Origin: Segatella copri
Lineage (GTDB): Bacteria; Bacteroidota; Bacteroidia; Bacteroidales; Bacteroidaceae
Reading direction: 5' to 3'
Assembly: GCF_015074785.1 (NCBI RefSeq)
Contig: NZ_CP042464.1
Coordinates: 558,001-622,000, forward strand
Length of the DNA stretch: 64,000 nt
Below, in pieces: positions 53,391-62,256 of this stretch (its first letter is position 1; each line of letters begins with the position of its first letter). Under the pieces are notes generated by a model. The model saw nothing but the letters and a program-made list of their open reading frames with translations. It searched no databases and had not been told where the DNA came from. The position numbers and the translations under genes are program-made.

Positions 53391-55436
53391 CTAGAACGGG
53401 GCATCATCATCGGATTGCGGCGAGTTGATGCAGAGGGATACCTGGTATGCCTTGATTTCCTCGGCAGTACGTATAATCGCCCTGTAACCACGGTTGTAGG
53501 TGGTGCGCATCTTTTCGAATCCGAGATCATTGAAAGCTCTGCCCAACTTGGTGCTGCTCAGCTTCTGGGAGATGTTGCAACTGATGATCTGCATCGCTCT
53601 GGCTATGGACACGAACTCCCCTGTCTCCGCCTCCGTTGGCTTTCGGAAGTAGAGATCCACAAGTTCCTGTTCTAGTCTAGGCGCCTCAAAAGCGCGGTTG
53701 TGCCGGTTCTGCTTTTCTATCTCCTCATCGGTGAACCAGTAGCGGAAATCACTCTTGTAGAGGGCGTAAGCCTGGGCGTAGATGCCTTCGTAATTGAACG
53801 GATGCTCACGGGGCGAGAGGATGCTCTCTATCTCGTAGGGCAGCCAGCGACGGTTACCGGTAGGGTCGCTCAAAAACTCGGGATTGTTGCCCGTGCCGCA
53901 GAAGGTGTTGATATGCTTGCGCTGCTCGGCATAATGGCCGTATGCCGCCCTTTCGTTGGTATACTGCATCGTTACCACTGCCTTCAGCTGGTTCAGTTCC
54001 GACGGACTCATCGTGTCGAGCTCTTCATAACAGATGAGTGCATACTGCGAAAGGGCGATGATATCATCCTTCGTCATGCGCCTGGCATTCGCCTTTGTAT
54101 AGAAGTATTGCTTCAGTTCCGGCGGCAGGAGATAGTTGAACCAGGTGGTCTTGTAGGCGCCCTGTTTGCCGATGAACACCAGGATGACATTGTTTACGGC
54201 ACCTTCGTCTATCCATCCTGCTATCATCGCCACGAGCCATTTCCTGAGGGCTTCACAGAAGGGCATCACGGGGTCTCCCTTCATCTTTACCGTGGCAGCG
54301 AGTTCGGCTATATAGTCCTTGTCGCCTTCCTGCCAGGGTGGGAGATTCTCCAGATAATCGGTGAAGGGATTGTAGGGCGGGGTATAGTCGCTCTCGATGA
54401 CATTGATCATGTCGCTCTTGCTCACCCTTGCGGTTAGCGACATGTTGCTCCATTGCGTATTCAGATCGCGGTCCTGGAGGATTCGCCATTTCCCCTTCAG
54501 ATACTCGTAGCGCAGGGTGATGAGGTTGAAGCGGAGTTTGATATGTCCGTCGAGGAAGTCTTTGATTTCATCTACGGTGGCATAGGGAATCTTTCCGGTT
54601 TCTGCCTTCGCCTTCTGTGGGTGAGAGGTGTTGTCGTAGCACGATTTGAACACCTGTTCTACGTCGTCGTATTCGGGAAACTGCCTGATAGCCCACTGGG
54701 TGGCTTCTTTCCTGTCGTACCGTTTCTTAGCCATCATGTAGCCCACCCGCATCACATACTGGTTGTGGTTGCCGGGTTCGTACCTGATCTTTTCGCTTTC
54801 CAGCTTGGGTTTGACGATCTGCTCGTAGTAGTCGGCGATGCGTTCCTGTTTCTTTTTCTTCTGGGCGGTCTTGAGCGTAGCTGAATGGAAATGGCTGATT
54901 TCCTCGGCGCTGAAGGCTTTGGCTTCAGGATTGAAATAGACTTCGGGGTCGTAGGCGAGTCCGCTGAGCCTTGTGATGTTCTTGCAGAGCGGATCGCTTT
55001 CCTTGCCGATGAGATGCGCGTAGTAGTCGTTTCCCATGGCGAAGGCGGCGGGATAATCCTCGCCTTCGTAGCGGTAGATGACGCGCAGTCCGTTGCCGCT
55101 CATGGTAACGTAGCAGAGCAGGGTGTGGGCATCGTGGCAGATTCTCTCTTTGAGCGAGTGCAGGGTGCCGTCATCCGGTTTTTCTGTGATGTGGTCGAAG
55201 TCGACCAGCGACAGATGTGTGAGGCTCCGGATGTTGTCCTTGCCTTTTCCGCCTTCGAAGATGCAGGCTACGGCGAAGAGGGGTGCATCGTGCTTGTACG
55301 ACTTATTCCCCGTTTTCCGGTAAGACTCGGTGAAAAACCTGAGTTTCTCATCTTCCTTCATGAAGGTTACCAGGCCTTCCAACTGGCCAGGTGAAGGAAT
55401 CTTGCTGGCCATGTTAATGAATGTACTGATGTTCAT
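53391..55436 (-). CDS. BT4734/VapE (VirE)-type P-loop protein
   Basis: 681 residues. The N-terminal BT4734-like primase-type domain (about 10-190, TMSGNGLRVIYR, SLVDFDHI) precedes a helical linker and a VirE/VapE ATPase domain: Walker A VFIGKQGAYKTTWF (about 416), Walker B LICYEELD, and TGNRRWLPYEI arginine region. This resembles primase-helicase proteins of satellites and prophages, now fixed as a chromosomal Bacteroidales cassette. The C-terminus is acidic (SPQSDDDAPF). Gene intact. Confidence 0.88.
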   Translation of the reverse strand: MNISTFINMASKIPSPGQLEGLVTFMKEDEKLRFFTESYRKTGNKSYKHDAPLFAVACIFEGGKGKDNIRSLTHLSLVDFDHITEKPDDGTLHSLKERICHDAHTLLCYVTMSGNGLRVIYRYEGEDYPAAFAMGNDYYAHLIGKESDPLCKNITRLSGLAYDPEVYFNPEAKAFSAEEISHFHSATLKTAQKKKKQERIADYYEQIVKPKLESEKIRYEPGNHNQYVMRVGYMMAKKRYDRKEATQWAIRQFPEYDDVEQVFKSCYDNTSHPQKAKAETGKIPYATVDEIKDFLDGHIKLRFNLITLRYEYLKGKWRILQDRDLNTQWSNMSLTARVSKSDMINVIESDYTPPYNPFTDYLENLPPWQEGDKDYIAELAATVKMKGDPVMPFCEALRKWLVAMIAGWIDEGAVNNVILVFIGKQGAYKTTWFNYLLPPELKQYFYTKANARRMTKDDIIALSQYALICYEELDTMSPSELNQLKAVVTMQYTNERAAYGHYAEQRKHINTFCGTGNNPEFLSDPTGNRRWLPYEIESILSPREHPFNYEGIYAQAYALYKSDFRYWFTDEEIEKQNRHNRAFEAPRLEQELVDLYFRKPTEAETGEFVSIARAMQIISCNISQKLSSTKLGRAFNDLGFEKMRTTYNRGYRAIIRTAEEIKAYQVSLCINSPQSDDDAPF

Positions 55437-55617
55437 AATCTCCTAAAAATATTATATTGTTTATACAATATATGTATCGGTTATTCGTTTCCTTATAGGT
55501 AAGCAGATTGTTGAATCTGTAATACATGGTGCAAAGATAATAAAAAGAAAATAAAAAAGAGTTCCCGTAGTGGGAACTCGTATACAATAATTACAAACAA
55601 TTTAAAAAAAATAAGTA

Positions 55618-55902
55618 ATGAAGATTGTTAATTTTATTGCAGACAACAGCCGTTTCGGCGTTGTTCTGAGTGAAGTGATGAAGAACCATCATGTATCTGG
55701 TTCTGATCTGATGTTTTATGCTGGGATGCATAAGGAAAACATTTTTGCAATCTAAAAGGGTAAGGGCGATTATCGTCTCAGTGTTTATGTGAGGATTGTT
55801 TCTGCTCTTCGGTACTTTATCGAAGATCCGGAAGAATACGCCCGAGTGAAGCAACGCCTTATCGAAGCAGCCTTCGATGATAGTTACTTTTTTAACAAAT
55901 AA
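55618..55902 (+). pseudogene. Small HTH-like regulator with in-frame TAA
   Basis: 94 codons, MKIVNFIADNSRFGVVLSEVMK... then TAA at codon 46 (55753-55755), then KGKGDYRLSVYVRIVSALRYFIEDP... to the true stop. The frame is unbroken otherwise. A single change (TCA or similar to TAA) accounts for it. Divergent from VapE; its Cro/XRE-like look (weak) suggests a regulator of that cassette. Confidence 0.6.
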
Positions 55903-55932
55903 TACTTTTGAATTGGATTTTTAAATTAAAAA

Positions 55933-55970
55933 GTGGAATCCGGCGGTTGTCGGATTCCACTGATATCGTA
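55933..55970. terminator. Stem-loop gtggaatccg/cggattccac
   Basis: Perfect 10-bp stem, 8-nt loop. Follows the broken HTH gene and precedes a T run (ttttttcg). Confidence 0.6.
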
Positions 55971-55979
55971 TTTTTTCGA

Positions 55980-56012
55980 CGTTTCGCAAGTTTATCGCCA
56001 CACGCCCTTAAA
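55980..56012. repeat. REP-like element, copy 3 (single end)
   Basis: cgtttcgcaagtttatcgccacacgcccttaaac carries one conserved terminus only, adjacent to the uvrA stop. Confidence 0.6.
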
Positions 56013-56019
56013 CTTCAAT

Positions 56020-58917
56020 TTAACGCAAGAACTTTCCGGTAAGGCTTGCCTTGCAGGCAGCTACTTCTTCCGGAGTTCCGGCAACAACGAGATTGCCGCC
56101 CTTGTCGCCGCCTTCAGGACCGAGGTCGATGATATAGTCGGCACACTTGATGACATCCAGATTGTGCTCTATCACTACCAGCGAATGGCCCCTTTCTATC
56201 AGGGCATTGAAGGCATGGAGCAGGCGCTTGATGTCGTGGAAGTGAAGACCCGTGGTAGGCTCGTCGAAGATGAAGAGCGTAGGCTCCTGTTCCTCCTTAC
56301 CTATGAAGAAGGCGAGCTTTACACGCTGATTTTCACCTCCCGAAAGTGAACTTGAATTCTGACCGAGCTTGATATAACCCAGACCTACATCCTGAAGCGG
56401 CTTCAGGCGGTTTACGATGATGCGGCAGTTGTCGAAGTCGCCCTCGTTGCGCTGCAGCTTTTCATCGCTGAAGAACTCAATGGCCTCATTTACCGTCATG
56501 TTCAGCACATCATTGACATCTTTTCCGCCATAGCGTACCTCCAGGATGTCGTGCTTGAACCGCTTGCCCTTACAAGCCTCGCAGGTCAGCGTGAGGTCTG
56601 CCATAAACTGCATCTCGATGGTAACATATCCCGCACCCTTACATTCCTCGCATCTTCCGCCTTCAGTATTGAAAGAGAAGTACTGCGGCGTGAATCCCAT
56701 CTGCTTAGCCAGTGGCTGGTTGGCAAAGAGGGCACGTATCGCATCGTATGCCTTCAGATAAGTGGCTGGGTTGCTGCGGGTACTCTTTCCGATAGGGTTC
56801 TGGTCAACAAACTCTACATGATGGATGCTCTTCCAGTCGCCTTCCATCGATGTATATTCGCCTGGTGCATCTGCTACGAGGTCCAGACGGCGACGCATGG
56901 CAGGATAGAGAATTCCCTTGATGAGCGAACTCTTGCCTGAGCCTGATACACCGGTTACGCAGGTGAATACGTTGAGCGGTATCTTAACATCGATGCCGCG
57001 CAGATTGTTCATCCGGGCTCCCTTGATTTCGATATACTGGTTCCAGGCACGGTGACTCGTTGGCGCCTTTATCTCCTCGTTGTGGGTCAGGTACTTGATG
57101 GTATAACTCTCCGGATATTCAGCCAGCAGCTTTTCCTGTTCTGCCTTATCGGTGGTTGAATATTCTGATGACGGACCGGCGTAGACCACTCTTCCGCCCA
57201 GTCTGCCGGCATCAGGACCGATATCGATGAGATAGTCGGCTGCCCGCATAATCTCTTCGTCGTGTTCTACCACAACCACCGTATTGCCCAGTTGCTGCAG
57301 TTCTTTCAGCACCTTAATCAGTCGGGCGGTATCGCGGCTATGGAGTCCGATACTAGGTTCGTCGAGGATATATACGCTACCCACGAGCGATGAGCCCAGG
57401 TTGGTGGTCAGGTTGATGCGCTGACTCTCACCGCCGGAGAGGGTGTTGGAGAGTCGGTTGAGCGTAAGATACCCCAGACCAACATCCAGGAGGAACTGCA
57501 GGCGGTGGGTGATTTCGGTGAGCAGACGCTTGCTGATTTCCTTTTCATGCTCAGAGAGTTCCAGCTTCCTGAACCATTCGCTCAGGTTCACAATCGACAT
57601 CTCAACCAGTTCGGTGATGCTCTTTCCGCCAATCTTCACATAGTTGGCTTCCTTCTTGAGTCGCGTACCATGGCAGTCAGGACAAATCGTCTTTCCTCGG
57701 AATCGGCTCAGCATCACGCGGTATTGTATCTTGTACTGGTTCTCCTTTACCATTCTGAAGAACTCATCGATGCTCACCCTTTCCTGCTGTTTACGTTTCT
57801 TCTCGCCAGGCAGACCGTGCCACAGCCAGTCCTTCTGCTGCTGAGTCAGTTCGAAATAAGGCTTGAAGATAGGGAAGTCGTATTCTGCAGCTCTGCGGAT
57901 GAATTCCTTGAGCCACATACCCATCTTTTCGCCTCGCCAGCAAACCACACATCCGTCATATACGCTCATCGAAGTGTTCGGGATGACGAGTTTCTCATCG
58001 ATGCCTATTATGCTGCCGAAACCTTCGCAGGTAGGGCAGGCTCCGAGAGGTGAGTTGAAGGCAAACATATTGTCGGTAGGCTCTTCAAACTGCATGCCGT
58101 CAGCTTCGAACCGGGTAGAGAAGTCGTAGCAGATGTTGCTTGGCAGGAAAACGAGGCGGCAGGCTCCATCGCCCTCATAGAAGGCAGTTTCGGTAGAATC
58201 CATCAGTCGGCTGATGTCATCCTTCTCATCGCTTACCGAAGCACGGTCGATGACCAGGAAGATTTCTTCATCCTTCTGTTGCATTCTCTTTCTCAGTTTG
58301 TCGCCGCTTACTTCCAGCAGATCCTTGTCAGCCTGCTCCATGAAGTCTTCTATGCGTACGAATTCACCTTTTATATATATACGCGCGTAACCTTCCTGGT
58401 TGTACATCTCCAGCTGTTTGCCCAGACTGCGCCCTTCGATGACGTGGATAGGGGCGAGGATGACAAACCTGGTACCCTGGGAATACTGTCGGGTACAGGC
58501 GAGTACATCTTCGGTAGTATGGCGTTTCACCTCCTGTCCGCTGATAGGCGAATAGGTTTTTCCGATGCGTGCGTAGAGCAGTCGCAGGTATTCGTAGATT
58601 TCGGTGTTGGTGCCCACGGTAGATCGTGGGTTGCGCGAAATCACTTTCTGTTCGATGGCGATGGCAGGTGGCAATCCCTTGATGAAATCACATTCCGGTT
58701 TGCTCATACGTCCCAGAAACTGGCGAGCGTATGAAGAGAGCGACTCCACATAGCGGCGCTGGCCCTCAGCATATAAGGTATCAAAAGCCAACGATGATTT
58801 TCCCGATCCGGAGACACCCGTAATGGCAACAAACTTGCCCTGAGGTATCTTCACATCGATATTCTTGAGGTTGTTGGCTCTTGCCCCTTTTATTTCTATA
58901 TATTTATTTTTCCCCAT
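56020..58917 (-). CDS. uvrA: UvrABC excinuclease subunit A
   Basis: 965 residues. Two ABC cassettes: Walker A GVSGSGKSSLAF (about 34) and GVSGSGKSSLIKG (about 655); signatures LSGGESQRINL and LSGGENQRVKL; zinc finger CEECKGAGY...CEACKGKRF. It finds bulky DNA damage as a dimer and loads UvrB. Start 34 bp after rlmH on the same strand, with TTTTTACC repeats in the gap. No anomalies. Confidence 0.98.
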   Translation of the reverse strand: MGKNKYIEIKGARANNLKNIDVKIPQGKFVAITGVSGSGKSSLAFDTLYAEGQRRYVESLSSYARQFLGRMSKPECDFIKGLPPAIAIEQKVISRNPRSTVGTNTEIYEYLRLLYARIGKTYSPISGQEVKRHTTEDVLACTRQYSQGTRFVILAPIHVIEGRSLGKQLEMYNQEGYARIYIKGEFVRIEDFMEQADKDLLEVSGDKLRKRMQQKDEEIFLVIDRASVSDEKDDISRLMDSTETAFYEGDGACRLVFLPSNICYDFSTRFEADGMQFEEPTDNMFAFNSPLGACPTCEGFGSIIGIDEKLVIPNTSMSVYDGCVVCWRGEKMGMWLKEFIRRAAEYDFPIFKPYFELTQQQKDWLWHGLPGEKKRKQQERVSIDEFFRMVKENQYKIQYRVMLSRFRGKTICPDCHGTRLKKEANYVKIGGKSITELVEMSIVNLSEWFRKLELSEHEKEISKRLLTEITHRLQFLLDVGLGYLTLNRLSNTLSGGESQRINLTTNLGSSLVGSVYILDEPSIGLHSRDTARLIKVLKELQQLGNTVVVVEHDEEIMRAADYLIDIGPDAGRLGGRVVYAGPSSEYSTTDKAEQEKLLAEYPESYTIKYLTHNEEIKAPTSHRAWNQYIEIKGARMNNLRGIDVKIPLNVFTCVTGVSGSGKSSLIKGILYPAMRRRLDLVADAPGEYTSMEGDWKSIHHVEFVDQNPIGKSTRSNPATYLKAYDAIRALFANQPLAKQMGFTPQYFSFNTEGGRCEECKGAGYVTIEMQFMADLTLTCEACKGKRFKHDILEVRYGGKDVNDVLNMTVNEAIEFFSDEKLQRNEGDFDNCRIIVNRLKPLQDVGLGYIKLGQNSSSLSGGENQRVKLAFFIGKEEQEPTLFIFDEPTTGLHFHDIKRLLHAFNALIERGHSLVVIEHNLDVIKCADYIIDLGPEGGDKGGNLVVAGTPEEVAACKASLTGKFLR

Positions 58918-58951
58918 TTTTTTACCTTTTTACCTTTTTACTTTTTTACCC

Positions 58952-59422
58952 TTATTCGTGGTGGTAAGGTTCACCTTTTATAATAGTACATGCGCGATAG
59001 AGCGCCTCGGTAAAGATAAGGCGCACCATCTGATGCGAGAAGGTCATCTTGGAGAGGGAGATCTTCTCGTTGGCGCGGTCGTAGACAGACTGTGAAAAGC
59101 CGTAAGGACCGCCGATGACAAAGACGAGCCTGCGGGCAGTAGCCTGCTTGCGCTCTATCCATTTGGCAAACTCGATGCTTCGGAATTCCTGTCCGTGTTC
59201 ATCCATCAGCACCACGGTATCTGAAGGCTGGAGGAGTTTCAGAATCAGTTCTCCTTCCCGTTCCTTCTGCTGCTGTTCGCTGAGACTCTTGGTGTTCTTG
59301 AGTTCAGGAATGGTTGTTATGTTGAAAGGCATGTAATGGGTGATGCGCTCAGCATAATCCTTGATGCCCGCAATGAAATGCTTGTTTACGGTCTTTCCGA
59401 CCAGAATGAGTTCTGTCTTCAT
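58952..59422 (-). CDS. rlmH: 23S rRNA pseudouridine-1915 N3-methyltransferase
   Basis: 156 residues, normal length. SPOUT-type SAM site FVIGGPYGFS (about 102-111) and the C-terminal LSKMTFSHQMVRLIFTEALYRA motif identify RlmH, which methylates pseudouridine 1915 in helix 69 of 23S rRNA. Likely in an operon with uvrA. Confidence 0.96.
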   Translation of the reverse strand: MKTELILVGKTVNKHFIAGIKDYAERITHYMPFNITTIPELKNTKSLSEQQQKEREGELILKLLQPSDTVVLMDEHGQEFRSIEFAKWIERKQATARRLVFVIGGPYGFSQSVYDRANEKISLSKMTFSHQMVRLIFTEALYRACTIIKGEPYHHE

Positions 59423-59467
59423 TTCGTTGGCGTTTTCTTGCTATACACTTTACACTTGAATTCTTCA

Positions 59468-59713
59468 CTGAAGTTTCGCAAGTAAGCCCCACACGCCCTG
59501 AAAGGGCAGAAGCTCCTAGCCCAGGGCATCGCCCTGGGTGTTTATGGGCGCAAACCTGTCGCCCTGTAAGGGCAAAAACTTTCAAATACCTGGCAATATA
59601 CAAAGCTTTTGCCCTTACAGGGCGCCTTGCTGATTGCCATTATACCCAGGGCGATGCCCTGGGCTAGGAGCTTTTGGGCCTTCAGCCCGTACTTGAACCA
59701 CATGCGAAACTTC
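59468..59713. repeat. REP-like palindrome, copy 4 (large, about 245 bp)
   Basis: The outer ends gtttcgcaagtaagcccc and catgcgaaac are inverted. Internal pairs include ctcctagcccagggcatcgc with gcgatgccctgggctaggag, and gccctgtaagggcaaaa with ttttgcccttacagggc. Nearly the entire length folds into one branched structure. Between rlmH and DUF4491. Confidence 0.9.
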
Positions 59714-59733
59714 AGTTCTTCACTCTTCGTTCT

Positions 59734-60054
59734 TCACTTCTTCTCGTCCCTGTAATATCCTGTTCCTATTCTTTTCGGATTCTTCGGGAACCAGCCTTTC
59801 TCGCAGCGTTGTCTCTGTTCGAAGAGTTCACCGATGCTCCAAAGGCATGAAGCACCTACTACGCCCAGTATGGCAGAGAAGAGCACGTTGGCAACCAGGA
59901 AGGCAGCTCCGATGCAGATGATGCCTGCAACGAGGAAAACCCACCAATAGCGGGTGCCCGTATAATATTCCGTCTTCATGACGATAGGGTGAAAGATACC
60001 TATTATTAAAAAGGTGGATACGGCGATGATGACGCCCGTGTAATATACTTCCAT
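59734..60054 (-). CDS. DUF4491 membrane protein
   Basis: 106 residues with three hydrophobic segments (about 5-24, 36-58, 60-78) and a conserved-looking tail GWFPKNPKRIGTGYYR. Matches the Bacteroidetes DUF4491 family, which has no assigned function. Alone on the minus strand upstream of the divergent phosphohexomutase gene. Confidence 0.85.
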   Translation of the reverse strand: MEVYYTGVIIAVSTFLIIGIFHPIVMKTEYYTGTRYWWVFLVAGIICIGAAFLVANVLFSAILGVVGASCLWSIGELFEQRQRCEKGWFPKNPKRIGTGYYRDEKK

Positions 60055-60183
60055 ATTCTATTGTTTTATATTTTGTTCATTCAACTTTTGTTATCTTACC
60101 AATACAATATTGCTAAATAATAGCCTTATTCTATTTTCAATTCCATTTCAATGTGCAAAAATACAAAAAAAACTTCAAACATG

Positions 60184-60214
60184 TTTGGTTTATCAAAATT
60201 TTTATATAACTTTG
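60184..60214 (+). promoter_or_regulatory. Promoter of the phosphohexomutase gene
   Basis: TTTG (60184-60187), 19-nt spacer, TAACTTTG (60207-60214). Leader about 75 nt. Confidence 0.75.
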
Positions 60215-60296
60215 TACGCAAATAGAGAAATTATGCATTGTTTTCGTGCACATCCTTCTCGATAAGAATTAATTAATAACATAATATAATCAAACT

Positions 60297-62048
60297 ATGG
60301 CTAATAACGCAGAATTGATCAAGCAGTGTGAAGAAAGAGCACAGCAGTGGCTCACACCTGCTTTTGACGAAGAAACCCGTAAGGAAGTAAAGGCAATGCT
60401 CGACGCAGAGGACAAGTCTGCTCTCGTTGATGCATTCTATCAGAACTTGGAGTTCGGTACTGGTGGTTTGCGCGGTATCATGGGCGCAGGTACCAACCGC
60501 ATGAACAAGTATATCGTTGGTATGGCTACACAGGGCTTTGCTAACTACATCCTCAAGGCTTTCCCAGGTGAGGAGAACCTTTCAGTAGTGGTAGGTCACG
60601 ACTGCCGTAACAACTCCCGTCTCTTCGCTGAAACCGTAGCAGCCATCTTCTCTGCCAATGGCATCAAGGCATATCTCTTCGAGGGCCTCCGTCCTACACC
60701 AGAGATTTCTTTCGCTATCCGTGAGCTCGGTGCCAAGGCTGGTGTCAACGTAACTGCTTCTCACAACCCTAAGGAGTACAATGGTTACAAGGCTTACTGG
60801 AGCGACGGTGCTCAGGTTCTGGCTCCACACGATACAGGTATCATCGAGGAGGTAAACAAGGTTACTATCGACCAGGTGAAGTTTGAGGCTAACTGGGATA
60901 AGATTCAGATTATCGGTGGTGAGATGGATTACGACTACATGACAGCCGTTCACTCTGCCATGATTGACCAGGATGTCATCAACCGTCAGAAAGACCTCAA
61001 CATCGTTTATTCAGCTATGCACGGTACAGGTCGTGTCATCGTTCCTCTCTGTCTGCGTTCTTGGGGCTTCCAGAACATCAATGTAGTTCCTGAGCAGATG
61101 GTAGTAGATGGTAACTTCCCAACAGTGGTTTCTCCTAACCCAGAGAATGCAGAGGCTATGACCCTCGGTATGAAGCTCGGTACCAAGTTGAACGCTGACC
61201 TCGTGGTAGCTACTGACCCAGATGCAGACCGCCTGGCTATCGTTTGCCGCGACGACAAGGGTGAGTGGATGATTATCAATGGTAACCAGACTGCCATGAT
61301 GTTCTGCTACTACATCATCGAGAACAAGAAGAAGTTGGGCAAGTTGAAGCCAACAGACTTCCTCGTAAAGACCATCGTAACAACAGAAGTTATCGCTGAG
61401 ATTGCCAAGAAGAACAACGTAGAGTTACGCGACTGCTACACTGGTTTCAAGTGGATTGCACGCGAGATTGCTATCTCTGAGGGCAAGCAGCAGTACATCG
61501 GTGGTGGCGAGGAGAGCTTCGGCTTCTTGCCATACGATAAGGTACGCGATAAGGATGCTCCTGCATCTATCTGCCTCATCTGCGAGATTGCAGCATGGGC
61601 TAAGGATCAGGGCAAGACTCTCTACGACCTCCTGATGCAGATTTATGCAGAGTATGGCTTCAGCAAGGAGTTCACTGTAAACGTAGTTCGCCCAGGTAAG
61701 ACTGGTGCAGACGAGATTAAGCAGATGATGGCAGACTTCCGTGCCAACCCTCCACAGGAGTTGGGTGGCAGCAAGGTGGTAACCTGGAAGGACTACCAGA
61801 GTCTGGAGACTAAGCATGCTGACGGCAGCGTAGAGAAACTCGATATGCCTGCTACAAGCAATGTACTCCAGTGGTTCTGCGATGACAACACCAAGGTAAG
61901 TGTCCGTCCATCAGGTACAGAGCCTAAGATCAAGTTCTATATTGAGGTAAAGGATCCTTCATTCAAGTGCGCTGGCTGCTACAACCGCTGCACAGCTGCT
62001 GCAATGGATAAGATCGAGGCTATCAAGAAGAGCCTGAAGTTAGATTAA
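60297..62048 (+). CDS. Phosphoglucomutase/phosphomannomutase (alpha-D-phosphohexomutase family)
   Basis: 583 residues. Active-site serine loop TASHNPKEYNGYK (about 152-164), metal loop DPDADRLA (about 306), sugar loop GGEESFGF (about 402) and phosphate loop RPSGTEPKIKFY (about 539). Interconverts hexose 1- and 6-phosphates, feeding nucleotide-sugar synthesis; substrate choice cannot be told from the sequence. Strong promoter and terminator; high use of preferred codons suggests good expression. Confidence 0.95.
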   Translation: MANNAELIKQCEERAQQWLTPAFDEETRKEVKAMLDAEDKSALVDAFYQNLEFGTGGLRGIMGAGTNRMNKYIVGMATQGFANYILKAFPGEENLSVVVGHDCRNNSRLFAETVAAIFSANGIKAYLFEGLRPTPEISFAIRELGAKAGVNVTASHNPKEYNGYKAYWSDGAQVLAPHDTGIIEEVNKVTIDQVKFEANWDKIQIIGGEMDYDYMTAVHSAMIDQDVINRQKDLNIVYSAMHGTGRVIVPLCLRSWGFQNINVVPEQMVVDGNFPTVVSPNPENAEAMTLGMKLGTKLNADLVVATDPDADRLAIVCRDDKGEWMIINGNQTAMMFCYYIIENKKKLGKLKPTDFLVKTIVTTEVIAEIAKKNNVELRDCYTGFKWIAREIAISEGKQQYIGGGEESFGFLPYDKVRDKDAPASICLICEIAAWAKDQGKTLYDLLMQIYAEYGFSKEFTVNVVRPGKTGADEIKQMMADFRANPPQELGGSKVVTWKDYQSLETKHADGSVEKLDMPATSNVLQWFCDDNTKVSVRPSGTEPKIKFYIEVKDPSFKCAGCYNRCTAAAMDKIEAIKKSLKLD

Positions 62049-62070
62049 TTTCATAGGAAATCATATCATG

Positions 62071-62103
62071 GCGCTCCGGTAATTATTGCCGGAGCGCTTT
62101 TCG
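62071..62103 (+). terminator. Terminator of the phosphohexomutase gene
   Basis: Stem gcgctccgg/ccggagcgc with T run. Confidence 0.9.
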
Positions 62104-62209
62104 TTTCAGTAACCGTTTATTCTTCTCGAAATAGGGTAGCAAGTTACCCTCATTATCATGTTTTTATAGAAAAAAAGCAAAAAGACTTGCATATTTTCTG
62201 ATTTTTATT

Positions 62210-62217
62210 TACCTTTG
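62210..62217 (+). promoter_or_regulatory. -7 box of the PurF-like gene
   Basis: TACCTTTG, 39 nt before ATG 62257, with CTTG 20 nt upstream as a near -33. It shows the longer frame (from 62215) is not the start. Confidence 0.65.
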
Positions 62218-62256
62218 CACCCATATTACAAAATTATAACATATAATTATACTCTT

